Shown here: positions 32,345-39,625 of the stretch, in pieces
Numbering within the stretch: position 1 is the stretch's first letter
How the letters are laid out: every line of letters begins with the position of its first letter
NCBI GenBank assembly: GCA_035477455.1
Contig: DATIKP010000172.1
Span: forward strand, 1-39,625
Direction of reading: 5' to 3'
From: Atribacteraceae bacterium
Lineage (GTDB): Bacteria; Atribacterota; Atribacteria; Atribacterales; Atribacteraceae
Length of the DNA: 39,625 bases
Program-made: the position numbers and the translations under genes
Notes under the pieces: model-generated
Databases searched by the model: none
What the model was told of the DNA's origin: nothing
Seen by the model: only the letters and a program-made list of their open reading frames with translations

Positions 32345-32944
32345 TTATTCACTCTCCCCTTTTTGTCCAATCTTGAGTTCCTTGCCCTGGTACAATCGCC
32401 TCAGGTTTTCCTTGTGCCTGAGAAACACAAGTCCTCCGGTCAATATTCCCCACCAAATCGCTGTGGATTTTTCCTGGAACACGTACAGGAACACCGGCAT
32501 AAGGATGGCCCCCATCAATGAGCCCAAGGATGAATATCGGCTGACGGCAACGGTCAGAATCCAGCTCAGAAAACAGATGATTCCCGTCGGCCAAGAGAGA
32601 TAAAAAACCACTCCCAGGGTTGTCGCAACCCCTTTCCCCCCCTTGAAACCAAGAAAACACGACCAATTATGACCCACAACGATAAGCAAAACCGCCGCCA
32701 GCCACAGATACGGGTCGGGAACAAAACGAGTTGCAAGATAGGCCCCAACAAAACCTTTCAGGGCGTCACAGACTCCGGAAAGTACACCGGGAGCGAAGCC
32801 GGCAACCCGGAAAAGATTTGTGGCTCCAATATTTCCGCTCCCATATTTTCTGATATCCACGCCCCGGACCAGCCAGCCGAGAAGAAGCCCAAAAGGTAGG
32901 GACCCTATCAGGTAGTTAACCGGTAAAACCCACCAGGCCGACAT
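32345..32944 (-). CDS. plsY: Acyl-phosphate:glycerol-3-phosphate acyltransferase PlsY
   Basis: A 199-residue membrane enzyme that makes 1-acyl-glycerol-3-phosphate from acyl-phosphate. The three PlsY motifs are present: GSGNIGATNLFR, GHNWSCFLGFKGGKGVATTLG and RHKENLRRLYQGKE. Five hydrophobic helices are visible. It starts 3 bp after the fabF stop. Together with fabF, fabH and fabZ it links fatty acid elongation to phospholipid synthesis, and shows that this cell makes bacterial glycerol-3-phosphate lipids. Confidence 0.95.
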   Translation of the reverse strand: MSAWWVLPVNYLIGSLPFGLLLGWLVRGVDIRKYGSGNIGATNLFRVAGFAPGVLSGVCDALKGFVGAYLATRFVPDPYLWLAAVLLIVVGHNWSCFLGFKGGKGVATTLGVVFYLSWPTGIICFLSWILTVAVSRYSSLGSLMGAILMPVFLYVFQEKSTAIWWGILTGGLVFLRHKENLRRLYQGKELKIGQKGESE

Positions 32945-32947
32945 GTT

Positions 32948-34189
32948 TCAGGCCTCGCATCGGCGAAAAATCAGGGTTCCGTTATGTCCGCCGAAACCGA
33001 AGGAATTGGACAGGGCATTGCGGATCCGGAGTTTCACCGCTCGAAGTGGCGTATAATTCAAATCACATTCGGGATCCTGGTCCTCAAGGTTGATCGTGGG
33101 AGGAATGATCCCGTGGTAGATTGCGAAAATGGTGGCCGCCGCCTCGAGGGCACCTCCCGCTCCCAGGAGATGTCCGGTCATCGATTTCGTCGACGAAACA
33201 TGCAGGCGGTCAGCCCATTTCCCGAATGTTTTTTTGATGGCCATGGTTTCCATTCGGTCATTGAGCGGCGTTGAAGTCCCATGGGCATTGATATAATCCA
33301 CGTCCTCAGGTCTGATCCCGGCATCCAGGAGAGCGAGGATCATGGCTCGTGCGGCACCAAGCCCTTCCGGATCGGGTGCGGTAATATGGAACGCATCACA
33401 GGTTGAGGCATACCCGGTGACCCGGCAATACGCCTTTGCGCCCCTCATACGGGCAAATTCTTCTTCTTCGAGAATGAGCGCAGCCGCTCCCTCAGACATA
33501 ATAAATCCGTCCCGGCCGGCGTCAAAGGGGCGGGATGCTCTTTGGGGTTCGTCGTTTTTAGTGGAAAGGGCTTTCATGGCGCAAAAACCAGCCAAGGCCA
33601 GAGGAGTAATGGATGCTTCCGAGCCGACCGCCACCATCACATCGGCGTCTCCCCGTTGAATGATACGAAAAGCCTGACCAATCGCACTCGTCGAAGCTTC
33701 ACAGGCGGTTGAGACACAACCGTTTGGTCCCTTCAAGCCGAGTTGCAGCGCCACATTGGCCGCTCCCATGTTGACGATCATCATCGGGATAAAAAAAGGA
33801 CTTACCTTCTGGGGGTCTCTTTCCAGTAAAACCCGATGCTGTTCTTCAAAGGTATTGATCCCACCGATTCCGGATCCCAGGATGGCCCCAGCCCGATTCC
33901 GGTCCATATCATCAAGCACCAAAGCGGCGTCACTTACCGCCATACGTGACGAACAGACGGCAAACTGGGAAAACCGGTCCATCCGGCGCGCATCCTTGCG
34001 GGTAAGGAAGTCTTCCGCCCGAAAACCTTTCACTTCACCAGCGATTTGCGTATCGAACGCCGAGGGATCAAAGTTTCTTATCCGATCGATGCCGGACCGC
34101 CCTTCCACCAGGGATGTCCAAAATTCATCCTTCCCCAGACCGACGGGACTGATAATACCTATCCCGGTCACTACAACATTTCGATTCAA
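32948..34189 (-). CDS. fabF: 3-Oxoacyl-ACP synthase II FabF
   Basis: A 413-residue elongating ketosynthase of type II fatty acid synthesis. The Cys-His-His triad is intact: Cys163 in VSTACEAST, His in NAHGTSTPLND and His in KSMTGHLLGAGG; the C-terminal NSFGFGGHNGTLIFRR is typical. The residues after the catalytic Cys (EAS) differ from the more usual ATG/TSG. Follows fabH by 15 bp. Confidence 0.95.
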   Translation of the reverse strand: MNRNVVVTGIGIISPVGLGKDEFWTSLVEGRSGIDRIRNFDPSAFDTQIAGEVKGFRAEDFLTRKDARRMDRFSQFAVCSSRMAVSDAALVLDDMDRNRAGAILGSGIGGINTFEEQHRVLLERDPQKVSPFFIPMMIVNMGAANVALQLGLKGPNGCVSTACEASTSAIGQAFRIIQRGDADVMVAVGSEASITPLALAGFCAMKALSTKNDEPQRASRPFDAGRDGFIMSEGAAALILEEEEFARMRGAKAYCRVTGYASTCDAFHITAPDPEGLGAARAMILALLDAGIRPEDVDYINAHGTSTPLNDRMETMAIKKTFGKWADRLHVSSTKSMTGHLLGAGGALEAAATIFAIYHGIIPPTINLEDQDPECDLNYTPLRAVKLRIRNALSNSFGFGGHNGTLIFRRCEA

Positions 34190-34204
34190 TCGTTCAAACC
34201 TCCT

Positions 34205-35188
34205 TTACCAGCGGATAAGGGCGGAGCCCCAGGTCAGACCTGCTCCAAAACCGACCAGAAGCACAAGGCTACCATCCTGAATTCTCCCCTCCTCGCGGGC
34301 TTCACTCAAAGCTATCGGGATGGAAGCCGAAGAGGTGTTCCCGTATTTGTGAACATTGACAAAAATCCGGTCCGGCGAAACGGCCAACCGTTTGGCCGCT
34401 GCATGTATAATCCGGATATTGGCCTGGTGCGGAATGAACAGATCGACCACCTCAATGGACATACCGGCCCTACGCAGGACCTCCCGCGAAGCCTCTTCCA
34501 TGATTCGTACCGCGAACTTGAAGACCTCATTGCCATTCATATGGATAAAGTGCAATCTCTCGGACAGCGTTTCAGAAGAGGCCGGAAAACGGGAACCGCC
34601 AGCCGGAAGTTCGAGAAGTCGGCCGCCACTTCCATCGGCACCGAGATAGGTCGCATAAATACCCGGTTCGGAAGCCAAACCCAGAACCGCTGCACCAGCG
34701 CCGTCACCAAACAGGACACAAGTCGACCGATCCTGCCAGTCAACGATTTTTGATAGGGTTTCCACGCCAATCACCAGCGCTTTCCGCCCTCCCCCTCCCG
34801 TTAAATATTTCTCGGCAATGGAAAGAGCATAGACAAAGCCAGTACACCCCGCTTCCAAATCGAAGCAGGCGGCTTTTCGGGCCCCGATCTCATTTTGGAC
34901 AAGACAGGCAGTCGCCGGGAACAACATATCCGGTGTGACGGTCGCGACAATAATCAAATCAAGCTCAGACGCATCGATGCCGGCATCTTCGAGAGCTTTT
35001 CGACTGGCCGTAACGGCCAAGGCGGAAGCCGGCTCGTCATGAGCGGCGATACGCCGCGCGGCAATGCCGCTTCGCGACGTAATCCATTCATCGCTGGTTT
35101 CAACCATCCGTTCCAAATCCCGGTTGGTAAGACACGCTTCCGGGATCCCGGTACCGATCCCCAATATTTTCACGAAACGCTCGTTCAA
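34205..35188 (-). CDS. fabH: 3-Oxoacyl-ACP synthase III FabH
   Basis: A 327-residue initiating ketosynthase that condenses acyl-CoA with malonyl-ACP. Active-site Cys115 lies in EAGCTGFVYAL (usual AACAGF; Gly before Cys is a small difference), His in PHQANIRII and Asn in YGNTSSASIPIAL. LGIGTGIPE at the start and VLFGDGAGAAVL are family hallmarks. The start overlaps the fabZ stop by 4 bp. Confidence 0.95.
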   Translation of the reverse strand: MNERFVKILGIGTGIPEACLTNRDLERMVETSDEWITSRSGIAARRIAAHDEPASALAVTASRKALEDAGIDASELDLIIVATVTPDMLFPATACLVQNEIGARKAACFDLEAGCTGFVYALSIAEKYLTGGGGRKALVIGVETLSKIVDWQDRSTCVLFGDGAGAAVLGLASEPGIYATYLGADGSGGRLLELPAGGSRFPASSETLSERLHFIHMNGNEVFKFAVRIMEEASREVLRRAGMSIEVVDLFIPHQANIRIIHAAAKRLAVSPDRIFVNVHKYGNTSSASIPIALSEAREEGRIQDGSLVLLVGFGAGLTWGSALIRW

Positions 35189-35628
35189 GCGTTTTCCTCC
35201 CCGTTTTCAACCAGGGAAAAGCCAATTTCCCCCTCCACAGCGATCGCCTCACCAACCCGGGCGACGCCTCTGAGCTTTCCAATCTGTCGGCGCATTTTCA
35301 AGAGTACTACCTCGATCAGCAGCTGGTCACCGGGTACCACCGGCCGGCGAAACTTGACGTTGTCCAGCGAGGTCAGAAAGGGTATACGGCCAGCGAACTC
35401 CTTCATGTTCATCATCATCGTCGCGCCCACCTGGGCCATGCTTTCCAGGATCAACACCCCGGGCATGATCGGTCTTCCGGGAAAATGCCCCTGAAAAAAC
35501 CATTCATTCATCGTCACGTTCTTCAAGCCAACCGCCCGGCCTTCTTCAAGGGTCAGTATCTTGTCGATAAGGAGAAAGGGGTAGCGGTGAGGGAGAATCG
35601 TTTGAATTTGACAAACGTCTATTTCCAT
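35185..35628 (-). CDS. fabZ: 3-Hydroxyacyl-ACP dehydratase FabZ
   Basis: A 147-residue hot-dog-fold dehydratase. The catalytic His is in QGHFPGRPIMPGVL and the Glu in LILESMAQVGA; the N-terminal ILPHRYPFLLIDKI is conserved. It is the first gene of the fabZ-fabH-fabF-plsY-trxA-deacetylase run. Its ribosome site is GAGG 5 nt before the ATG, with a second AGGAGG further upstream. I see no clear promoter in the 35629-35829 gap. Confidence 0.95.
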   Translation of the reverse strand: MEIDVCQIQTILPHRYPFLLIDKILTLEEGRAVGLKNVTMNEWFFQGHFPGRPIMPGVLILESMAQVGATMMMNMKEFAGRIPFLTSLDNVKFRRPVVPGDQLLIEVVLLKMRRQIGKLRGVARVGEAIAVEGEIGFSLVENGEENA

Positions 35629-35829
35629 TATGACCTCAACCTCCTGGCTGACAACCCTGGTATCGGGATATAAATTATCGTTTCATCAATTTCGTGACCG
35701 GACAAAGTTAACCGCCAAAGCCGGCGACGTTACGTGAAGAGTGTCGACCAGCCGGTGAAAACGCCGTATTTCGTCAAGGGGAACATTTTACCAGGAATTT
35801 TGGTATTACTGTAACGAATCGGCCCGAAA

Positions 35830-35858
35830 TTGACAAGGGTTCCGGTCTCGGGTAGTAT
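35830..35858 (+). promoter_or_regulatory. Predicted promoter for the SurA/PrsA-like gene
   Basis: Perfect TTGACA (35830-35835), 17-bp spacer, TAGTAT (35853-35858). Start near 35865, leader of about 35 nt. Confidence 0.6.
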
Positions 35859-35899
35859 GGAAAAACAAAATCGTTTCCGACTGAGGTGGAAAAAGTATT

Positions 35900-37096
35900 A
35901 TGATGAGGAGCATTCGCAAAAATCTCAATGTCATCCTGATCGTCGTTGTGGCGGCGTTCGCTGCGACCATTTTTTATGGGTACGGCGCACGTCAACCCCT
36001 CCAACCGGGAGGAGCCGCCAATGCGGCCGCCACGGTCAACAACGCTGCGATCAGCTTTAACGATTTAAATTTAGCTTTTCAAAGCGTCATTGCTCAGTAT
36101 GATCAGGCTACCCTGAGCGCATTAGACGAAAACGCCATCGTTTTATTACGCAGGATAGTCCTGGAAAACTTGATCAACAACGAATTGCTATATCAGGAAG
36201 CCCGGTCTCAGGGTGTCCGCACTACCGATGCCGAAGTAAGCACCCGGATCGACGAACTCCGCACGCAATTTCCATCTCCGGAGGATTGGAACCGTTTCCT
36301 GCAATTCCAGAACCTGGACATGCGAACGTTGCGGGAGGCTTTCCGAAGAGAAACGATGATCAGGAAACTATCTGAAACCCTGGGAAGCGACATTGTCATT
36401 CCCGACGATGCAGTACGATCGTATTACGATGAAAACCGTGAGCTTTTCACCGTACCGGCCCGTTACTCCCTATCCCAAATCACAGTCCCGACCCGGGAAG
36501 AAGCGGATGCCTTACTCACCAAGCTGTACCTCGGTCGTGACTTTTCTGAACTGGCCCTGGAGAACTCCACCGACCCCTTCCGGGAACGAGGGGGTGAGCG
36601 GGGTTGGGTTACAGAAACTCTCCTTCCGGAGAATGCCCGAGAGACCATCGCCCTACAGGCCGGACAAAACGGCGGCTTGACGGAACCCATAGAAGGGACC
36701 GATGGATTTACCATTTATAAGGTACTTGAATACCAGCCCGGAGAAGAAACCTCCTACGAAGAAGGTCAGGAGCAGATTCGCGATTTTCTCAGAAGAGAAC
36801 AGGAACAGATCCGGATCAATAACCTCCTCACCGAATTGCGGGGGAAGTCGGAAATCGTCATCTCGGAACTGTTAATCCCAGAAATCGGCGAAGCAGCCGA
36901 TAGATCCGAAGATCCCTCAGTCGCTCCTGAGGATTCCGAGGCTGAAATCCTGCCGGGGGACGCTTTGGAACTAAGGGTACCGGAAACTACCGAACCGGAT
37001 CAACAGCCCGAGGCGCTCGATGAGCTCGGTGATGCGCCGGGTGCGCCGATGACCGAAGAGGATCGAGGGCTGGACACCTCTACCCTCCCCGAATAA
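35900..37096 (+). CDS. Parvulin-type peptidyl-prolyl isomerase with SurA-like N-domain
   Basis: A 398-residue envelope foldase. The N-terminal TM anchor (residues 10-27, LNVILIVVVAAFAATIFYG) is followed by a helical SurA_N-like domain (about 45-165: VNNAAISFNDLNLAFQ, LENLINNELLYQEARSQG, EVSTRIDELRTQFPS), then a PpiC rotamase domain (about 190-280: RYSLSQITVPTREEADALL, GRDFSELALENSTDP, GGERGWVTE, FTIYKVLEYQPGE) and an acidic, Pro-rich tail from about residue 325 that looks disordered. It resembles SurA, PrsA or PpiD and probably helps outer-membrane or exported proteins fold. The ATG pair at 35900/35903 follows gaggtgg. It is divergent from fabZ and just upstream of the VanW gene. Confidence 0.88.
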   Translation: MMRSIRKNLNVILIVVVAAFAATIFYGYGARQPLQPGGAANAAATVNNAAISFNDLNLAFQSVIAQYDQATLSALDENAIVLLRRIVLENLINNELLYQEARSQGVRTTDAEVSTRIDELRTQFPSPEDWNRFLQFQNLDMRTLREAFRRETMIRKLSETLGSDIVIPDDAVRSYYDENRELFTVPARYSLSQITVPTREEADALLTKLYLGRDFSELALENSTDPFRERGGERGWVTETLLPENARETIALQAGQNGGLTEPIEGTDGFTIYKVLEYQPGEETSYEEGQEQIRDFLRREQEQIRINNLLTELRGKSEIVISELLIPEIGEAADRSEDPSVAPEDSEAEILPGDALELRVPETTEPDQQPEALDELGDAPGAPMTEEDRGLDTSTLPE

Positions 37097-37164
37097 TAGC
37101 TACCGGAGCGCGACCGTCTATGACACTGTCTGACAGCAGCACCGGAAGATAGCGGGAGTCTGGA

Positions 37165-38364
37165 TTGAGGAACGTACGACTTCTCCTTATAGTTTGTACT
37201 ACACTCGGTATCCTTGCGGGTGCCTTGGTTCTGGGAAACCCCTTTCCCGGGGACCGGAAGAATACGGTTCTTGGCAGGAGTCTGCGGGGTCTCAGATCCT
37301 CGGAGATCATCCTCTTCCTTCAAATCCTGGAAGAGAAATGGCTGGAAAAGCCGTTTTCTCTTATTCTGGACGGAAAGACTCTTCCCATCGAGAAACAGCG
37401 TCTGGGCATTCGCTTTGATATGCCCCGGATGAGGAATACGATCAGGCAAAGCCAGGAAGGGGAAATTTCCCTCCGTCTTCTTTGGGATGAACAGGCAGTC
37501 GAAGAACTTTTACGATCGATTGCCGAACAGGCTTATCGCGCACCGGTCGATGCCCGGATGGAAGACTCTGTGATCATTCCCTCTCAACCGGGGCGATCCC
37601 TGAATGTCAAAAAGAGCAAATCCAGGCTTAAGGAGGCACTCAGTAACGGCTTCGTAGAAATACCCGTCGAAGATTTCAACGTCCAACAACCCTACCGAAC
37701 GACCGAAATCCTGATGGTTTCGCTGGGTCTGCCCCATCTCCTCGCCTCCCACACGACATCACTGGCAGGCCGGAATGAGGAAACGTTATTCAATATCCGC
37801 AAGGCCAGCAACAGCATCAGTGGCCTCATTCTGGAGCCGGGAGAGGAGTTTTCCTTTAACCAAGTGGTTGGTCCGGCGGAAAAGGAAGATGGGTATCAAA
37901 AAGGGTGGATCGTGGTAAGCGGGAGACTGGTTCCCGGGTACGGAGGGGGCATATGCCAGGTTTCTTCCACACTCTTCAATGCCCTGTTGCAAACCGGCGC
38001 TAAGGTTCTCGAACGCTCTCCCCACTCCGGGTTTTCCGAAACAACCTCCTATGTCCTGCCGGGTCGTGATGCGGCGGTGAGCTACGGCTTTAAAGACCTG
38101 CGGTTTCGTTTCTCAGGTCAGAGAACCGCCATACTCGCCTTGATCCAAGAGGACTCTCTGATCACCGAAGTATGGGGAGAGGAGGAAAACCGGATAAATC
38201 GCCGTTTGGAGACCAGCATTGTTGATTTTCTGGAGACAGGACAAGGTGAGGGCTTCCTCTATGTCCGCACCGTCGCGTACCTGAATGAAGAAAAAGAATT
38301 CGAATACCATGACCGTTATCGGATTTGTGCCGACCTTGCCCACTCGTTGATTGCGAAACTCTGA
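37165..38364 (+). CDS. VanW-family protein, membrane-anchored
   Basis: A 399-residue protein with a signal-anchor (residues 4-22, VRLLLIVCTTLGILAGALV), a putative peptidoglycan-binding-4-like region (about 70-190, including IIPSQPGRSLNVKKSKSRL), and a C-terminal VanW domain: ISGLILEPGEEFSFNQVVGPAEKEDGY, RLVPGYGGGICQVSSTLFNALL, HSGFSETTSYVLPGRDAAVSYGFKDLRF. The biochemical function of VanW domains is not settled; they occur in cell-wall and vancomycin-resistance contexts. TTG start at 37165 with GGGAG 6 nt upstream. It lies 68 bp after the foldase gene, so the two probably form an operon ended by a strong hairpin. Confidence 0.88.
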   Translation: MRNVRLLLIVCTTLGILAGALVLGNPFPGDRKNTVLGRSLRGLRSSEIILFLQILEEKWLEKPFSLILDGKTLPIEKQRLGIRFDMPRMRNTIRQSQEGEISLRLLWDEQAVEELLRSIAEQAYRAPVDARMEDSVIIPSQPGRSLNVKKSKSRLKEALSNGFVEIPVEDFNVQQPYRTTEILMVSLGLPHLLASHTTSLAGRNEETLFNIRKASNSISGLILEPGEEFSFNQVVGPAEKEDGYQKGWIVVSGRLVPGYGGGICQVSSTLFNALLQTGAKVLERSPHSGFSETTSYVLPGRDAAVSYGFKDLRFRFSGQRTAILALIQEDSLITEVWGEEENRINRRLETSIVDFLETGQGEGFLYVRTVAYLNEEKEFEYHDRYRICADLAHSLIAKL

Positions 38365-38374
38365 AAGACCGAAT

Positions 38375-38431
38375 AAAGAACAAACCAAAGGGCCGGGTCC
38401 CGAAGAACCCGCCTTTTGGTTTGTTCTTTTT
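38375..38431 (+). terminator. Strong bidirectional intrinsic terminator after the VanW gene
   Basis: A long stem, AAGAACAAACCAAA-(G)-GGC-GGGT pairing with ACCC-GCC-(T)-TTTGGTTTGTTCTT around an 8-nt loop, followed by T's on the plus strand. Preceding A's give a T-tract on the minus strand, so it also serves the convergent lipoprotein gene ending at 38456. Confidence 0.85.
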
Positions 38432-38455
38432 GTGCCAGCCTGGACGGGTTTCGAC

Positions 38456-39055
38456 TTACCCTCCCCGGGAAATCACTTCAACATCAAAGGTCGGTTTTTG
38501 TTGATAGACCTGACCCAGATTAAGATCGAGAAACCAGACATCCTGATCGATCGCACCATCAACGAAGCTGAGAATCTCACCGGGCATATAAGCCTTGATT
38601 GTCAGATTGATATTGTGCAAAAACGGCCGGACCGTGGCGGCGGCCCCCAGCTGGTTGATGACCCCTTCCATTTCTGATCCCCTGAGCTGCGCCTGCAGGA
38701 TGATCAGATCCTGTTCCTTGGTTAATTGAGCGGTACTCCCCAGAAATCGCCGGGTGAATTCCTGAGCCGCCTCCTGGTCGGGAAAATTCCAGACCCAGGC
38801 AACGATATACGGTGCGCCGTCTTCCTTGGTCTGGATTTGCACATGTTGCCTTTCCTCGGGAGACAACTTCTGATACTCGTCAACAGCCGCTCTCTTGAGC
38901 TGGTTGAATATTGTGTACTCACTCGTCGAAATAGCCAGTCGGGCAGCGGGGATGCTGGCGTTACTATCCACCCGGATAGCGACTTCCACCTGGGCACATC
39001 CGGCCAACAACATGACCACACACACGGCGATGACGACGTAAAGAGCTCTCTTCAT
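38456..39055 (-). CDS. Hypothetical lipoprotein (possibly DUF3153/LppM-like)
   Basis: A 199-residue exported lipoprotein: signal peptide MKRALYVVIAVCVVM then LLAGC (Cys20). The mature part has beta-strand pairs (VEVAIRVDSNAS, YIVAWVWNFPDQ), a helix (EAAQEFTRRFLG), and a C-terminal beta stretch (INLTIKAYMPGEILSFVDG) that loosely recalls DUF3153/LppM proteins; this is a weak resemblance. Shine-Dalgarno AGGAGG stands 5 nt before the ATG. It lies between convergent VanW and divergent OsmC genes. The function is unknown. Confidence 0.75.
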   Translation of the reverse strand: MKRALYVVIAVCVVMLLAGCAQVEVAIRVDSNASIPAARLAISTSEYTIFNQLKRAAVDEYQKLSPEERQHVQIQTKEDGAPYIVAWVWNFPDQEAAQEFTRRFLGSTAQLTKEQDLIILQAQLRGSEMEGVINQLGAAATVRPFLHNINLTIKAYMPGEILSFVDGAIDQDVWFLDLNLGQVYQQKPTFDVEVISRGG

Positions 39056-39119
39056 AACAGCCTCCTAAAAAACACATAGTATAATGGTCACATAATACAG
39101 AAACCGGGGGTTAAGGGCA

Positions 39120-39515
39120 ATGGCACAAGTAATTTTAACGGCGGAGGAAGGTAGAATCGCAGCCCGGATCGGAGACAGCACCATATTGTTCAAGAGCAGC
39201 GGGGCCGAGAGCCAAACCGGGCACTGGCCCACCCAGTATATCGCCGCCGCCCTGGGCAGTTGTTTCGCCGGAACCGCATTCAAATATGCCGCCACAAAAA
39301 ATTTTTCCCTTACCAAAGTAACGATTTTTCTCAGTTGGCATCTTGCCTCCGCCCCCGCCCGGATCGGGGGAATCGAGATGCAGGTCACCCTGGAAGGAGA
39401 CCTCTCCGAGTCGGAAAAAGACCGTATCGTTCAAGCCAGTGAACGGGCCTGTCTGGTGATGAATACCCTTCGCCGGGGGGTCGATGAAATCAAGACAATA
39501 CGAAAGGATGTTTAG
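39120..39515 (+). CDS. OsmC-family protein
   Basis: A 131-residue OsmC/Ohr-fold protein. The first conserved cysteine is Cys48 in AAALGSCFAGTAFKYA and the second is Cys111 in ACLVMNTLRRG (usual CPVHNTL). Dimeric members reduce organic hydroperoxides with these two cysteines; the Pro-to-Leu change after Cys111 is unusual. The protein is slightly short at the N-terminus. The intergenic gap to the divergent lipoprotein gene is only 64 bp and contains a TATAAT at 39080-39085 but no clear -35. Confidence 0.88.
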   Translation: MAQVILTAEEGRIAARIGDSTILFKSSGAESQTGHWPTQYIAAALGSCFAGTAFKYAATKNFSLTKVTIFLSWHLASAPARIGGIEMQVTLEGDLSESEKDRIVQASERACLVMNTLRRGVDEIKTIRKDV

Positions 39516-39592
39516 TCCGAAGTTCCCAGGAAACTCGTAAATAAATGCTTTTGTAGCAGGCATTTAGCCCACTTCACAGGGGATTTTTCCGT

Positions 39593-39625
39593 CTACTGCT
39601 TTTCCGGTTCATCTTCAGACCTACG
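39593..39625 (-). CDS. Possible C-terminal end of a minus-strand gene entering from the right
   Basis: The minus strand from the edge reads RRSEDEPEKQ then TAG. Such a charged tail is a plausible protein end, but ten residues prove nothing. The preceding interval 39516-39592 contains a 7-bp hairpin (TAAATGC/GCATTTA, 39542-39566) and no gene. Confidence 0.25.
   Translation of the reverse strand, partial: RRSEDEPEKQ

Overview
This window reads as part of the chromosome of a probably anaerobic, double-membraned (diderm) bacterium of moderately high GC content. Evidence for an outer membrane is a signal-peptide-bearing beta-barrel-like protein ending in phenylalanine, a LolA-like periplasmic protein, an RND-type exporter and a SurA/PrsA-like periplasmic foldase. 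Evidence for an anaerobic life style is the ferredoxin-dependent homocysteine gene trio (DUF39, NIL-ferredoxin, UPF0280) known from methanogens and strictly anaerobic bacteria. The gene set is compatible with deep-branching phyla such as Atribacterota or Synergistota, but the sequence alone does not fix the phylum. Nearly all of the window is compact housekeeping DNA, mostly on the minus strand; I see no phage, CRISPR, tRNA or rRNA.

Layout. 1-6.7 kb: tRNA threonylcarbamoylation (tsaC, cut by the left edge), undecaprenyl-diphosphatase (uppP), a ROK sugar kinase, RarA, a PfkB sugar kinase, threonine aldolase and two small unknown proteins. 6.9-12.65 kb: a four-gene minus-strand operon (RND exporter, LolA-like protein, beta-barrel protein, TetR regulator) behind a promoter whose start site overlaps a 34-bp palindrome, very likely the TetR operator. 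12.66-14.55 kb: a DAHP synthase fused to prephenate dehydratase plus ACT, joining the first step of aromatic synthesis to a late phenylalanine step. 14.6-18.3 kb: MgtE magnesium channel with a terminator-like hairpin in its leader, an iron-sulfur-flavoprotein-like reductase, and an AraM-type glycerol-1-phosphate dehydrogenase. 18.3-27.6 kb: Lon-like protease, grpE, dnaK, dnaJ, rsmE, mtaB and a thioredoxin-like lipoprotein, a protein quality-control and RNA-modification run.

27.6-30.2 kb: the homocysteine operon, with a strong predicted promoter and a perfect 15-bp terminator hairpin between promoter and first gene. 30.22-30.59 kb: a 352-bp ISL3-family remnant bounded by an exact 8-bp target duplication, inserted just upstream of that promoter, followed by a structured intergenic stretch. 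30.86-39.6 kb: a small ACT-like regulator, then polysaccharide deacetylase, thioredoxin, plsY, fabF, fabH and fabZ (fatty acid and phospholipid synthesis, minus strand), divergent from a parvulin-type foldase and a VanW protein; then a lipoprotein and an OsmC protein.

The points most worth following up are the DAHP synthase-prephenate dehydratase fusion, the self-contained TetR/RND envelope operon with its operator, and two leader-terminator arrangements (mgtE and the homocysteine operon) that match no riboswitch I recognise.
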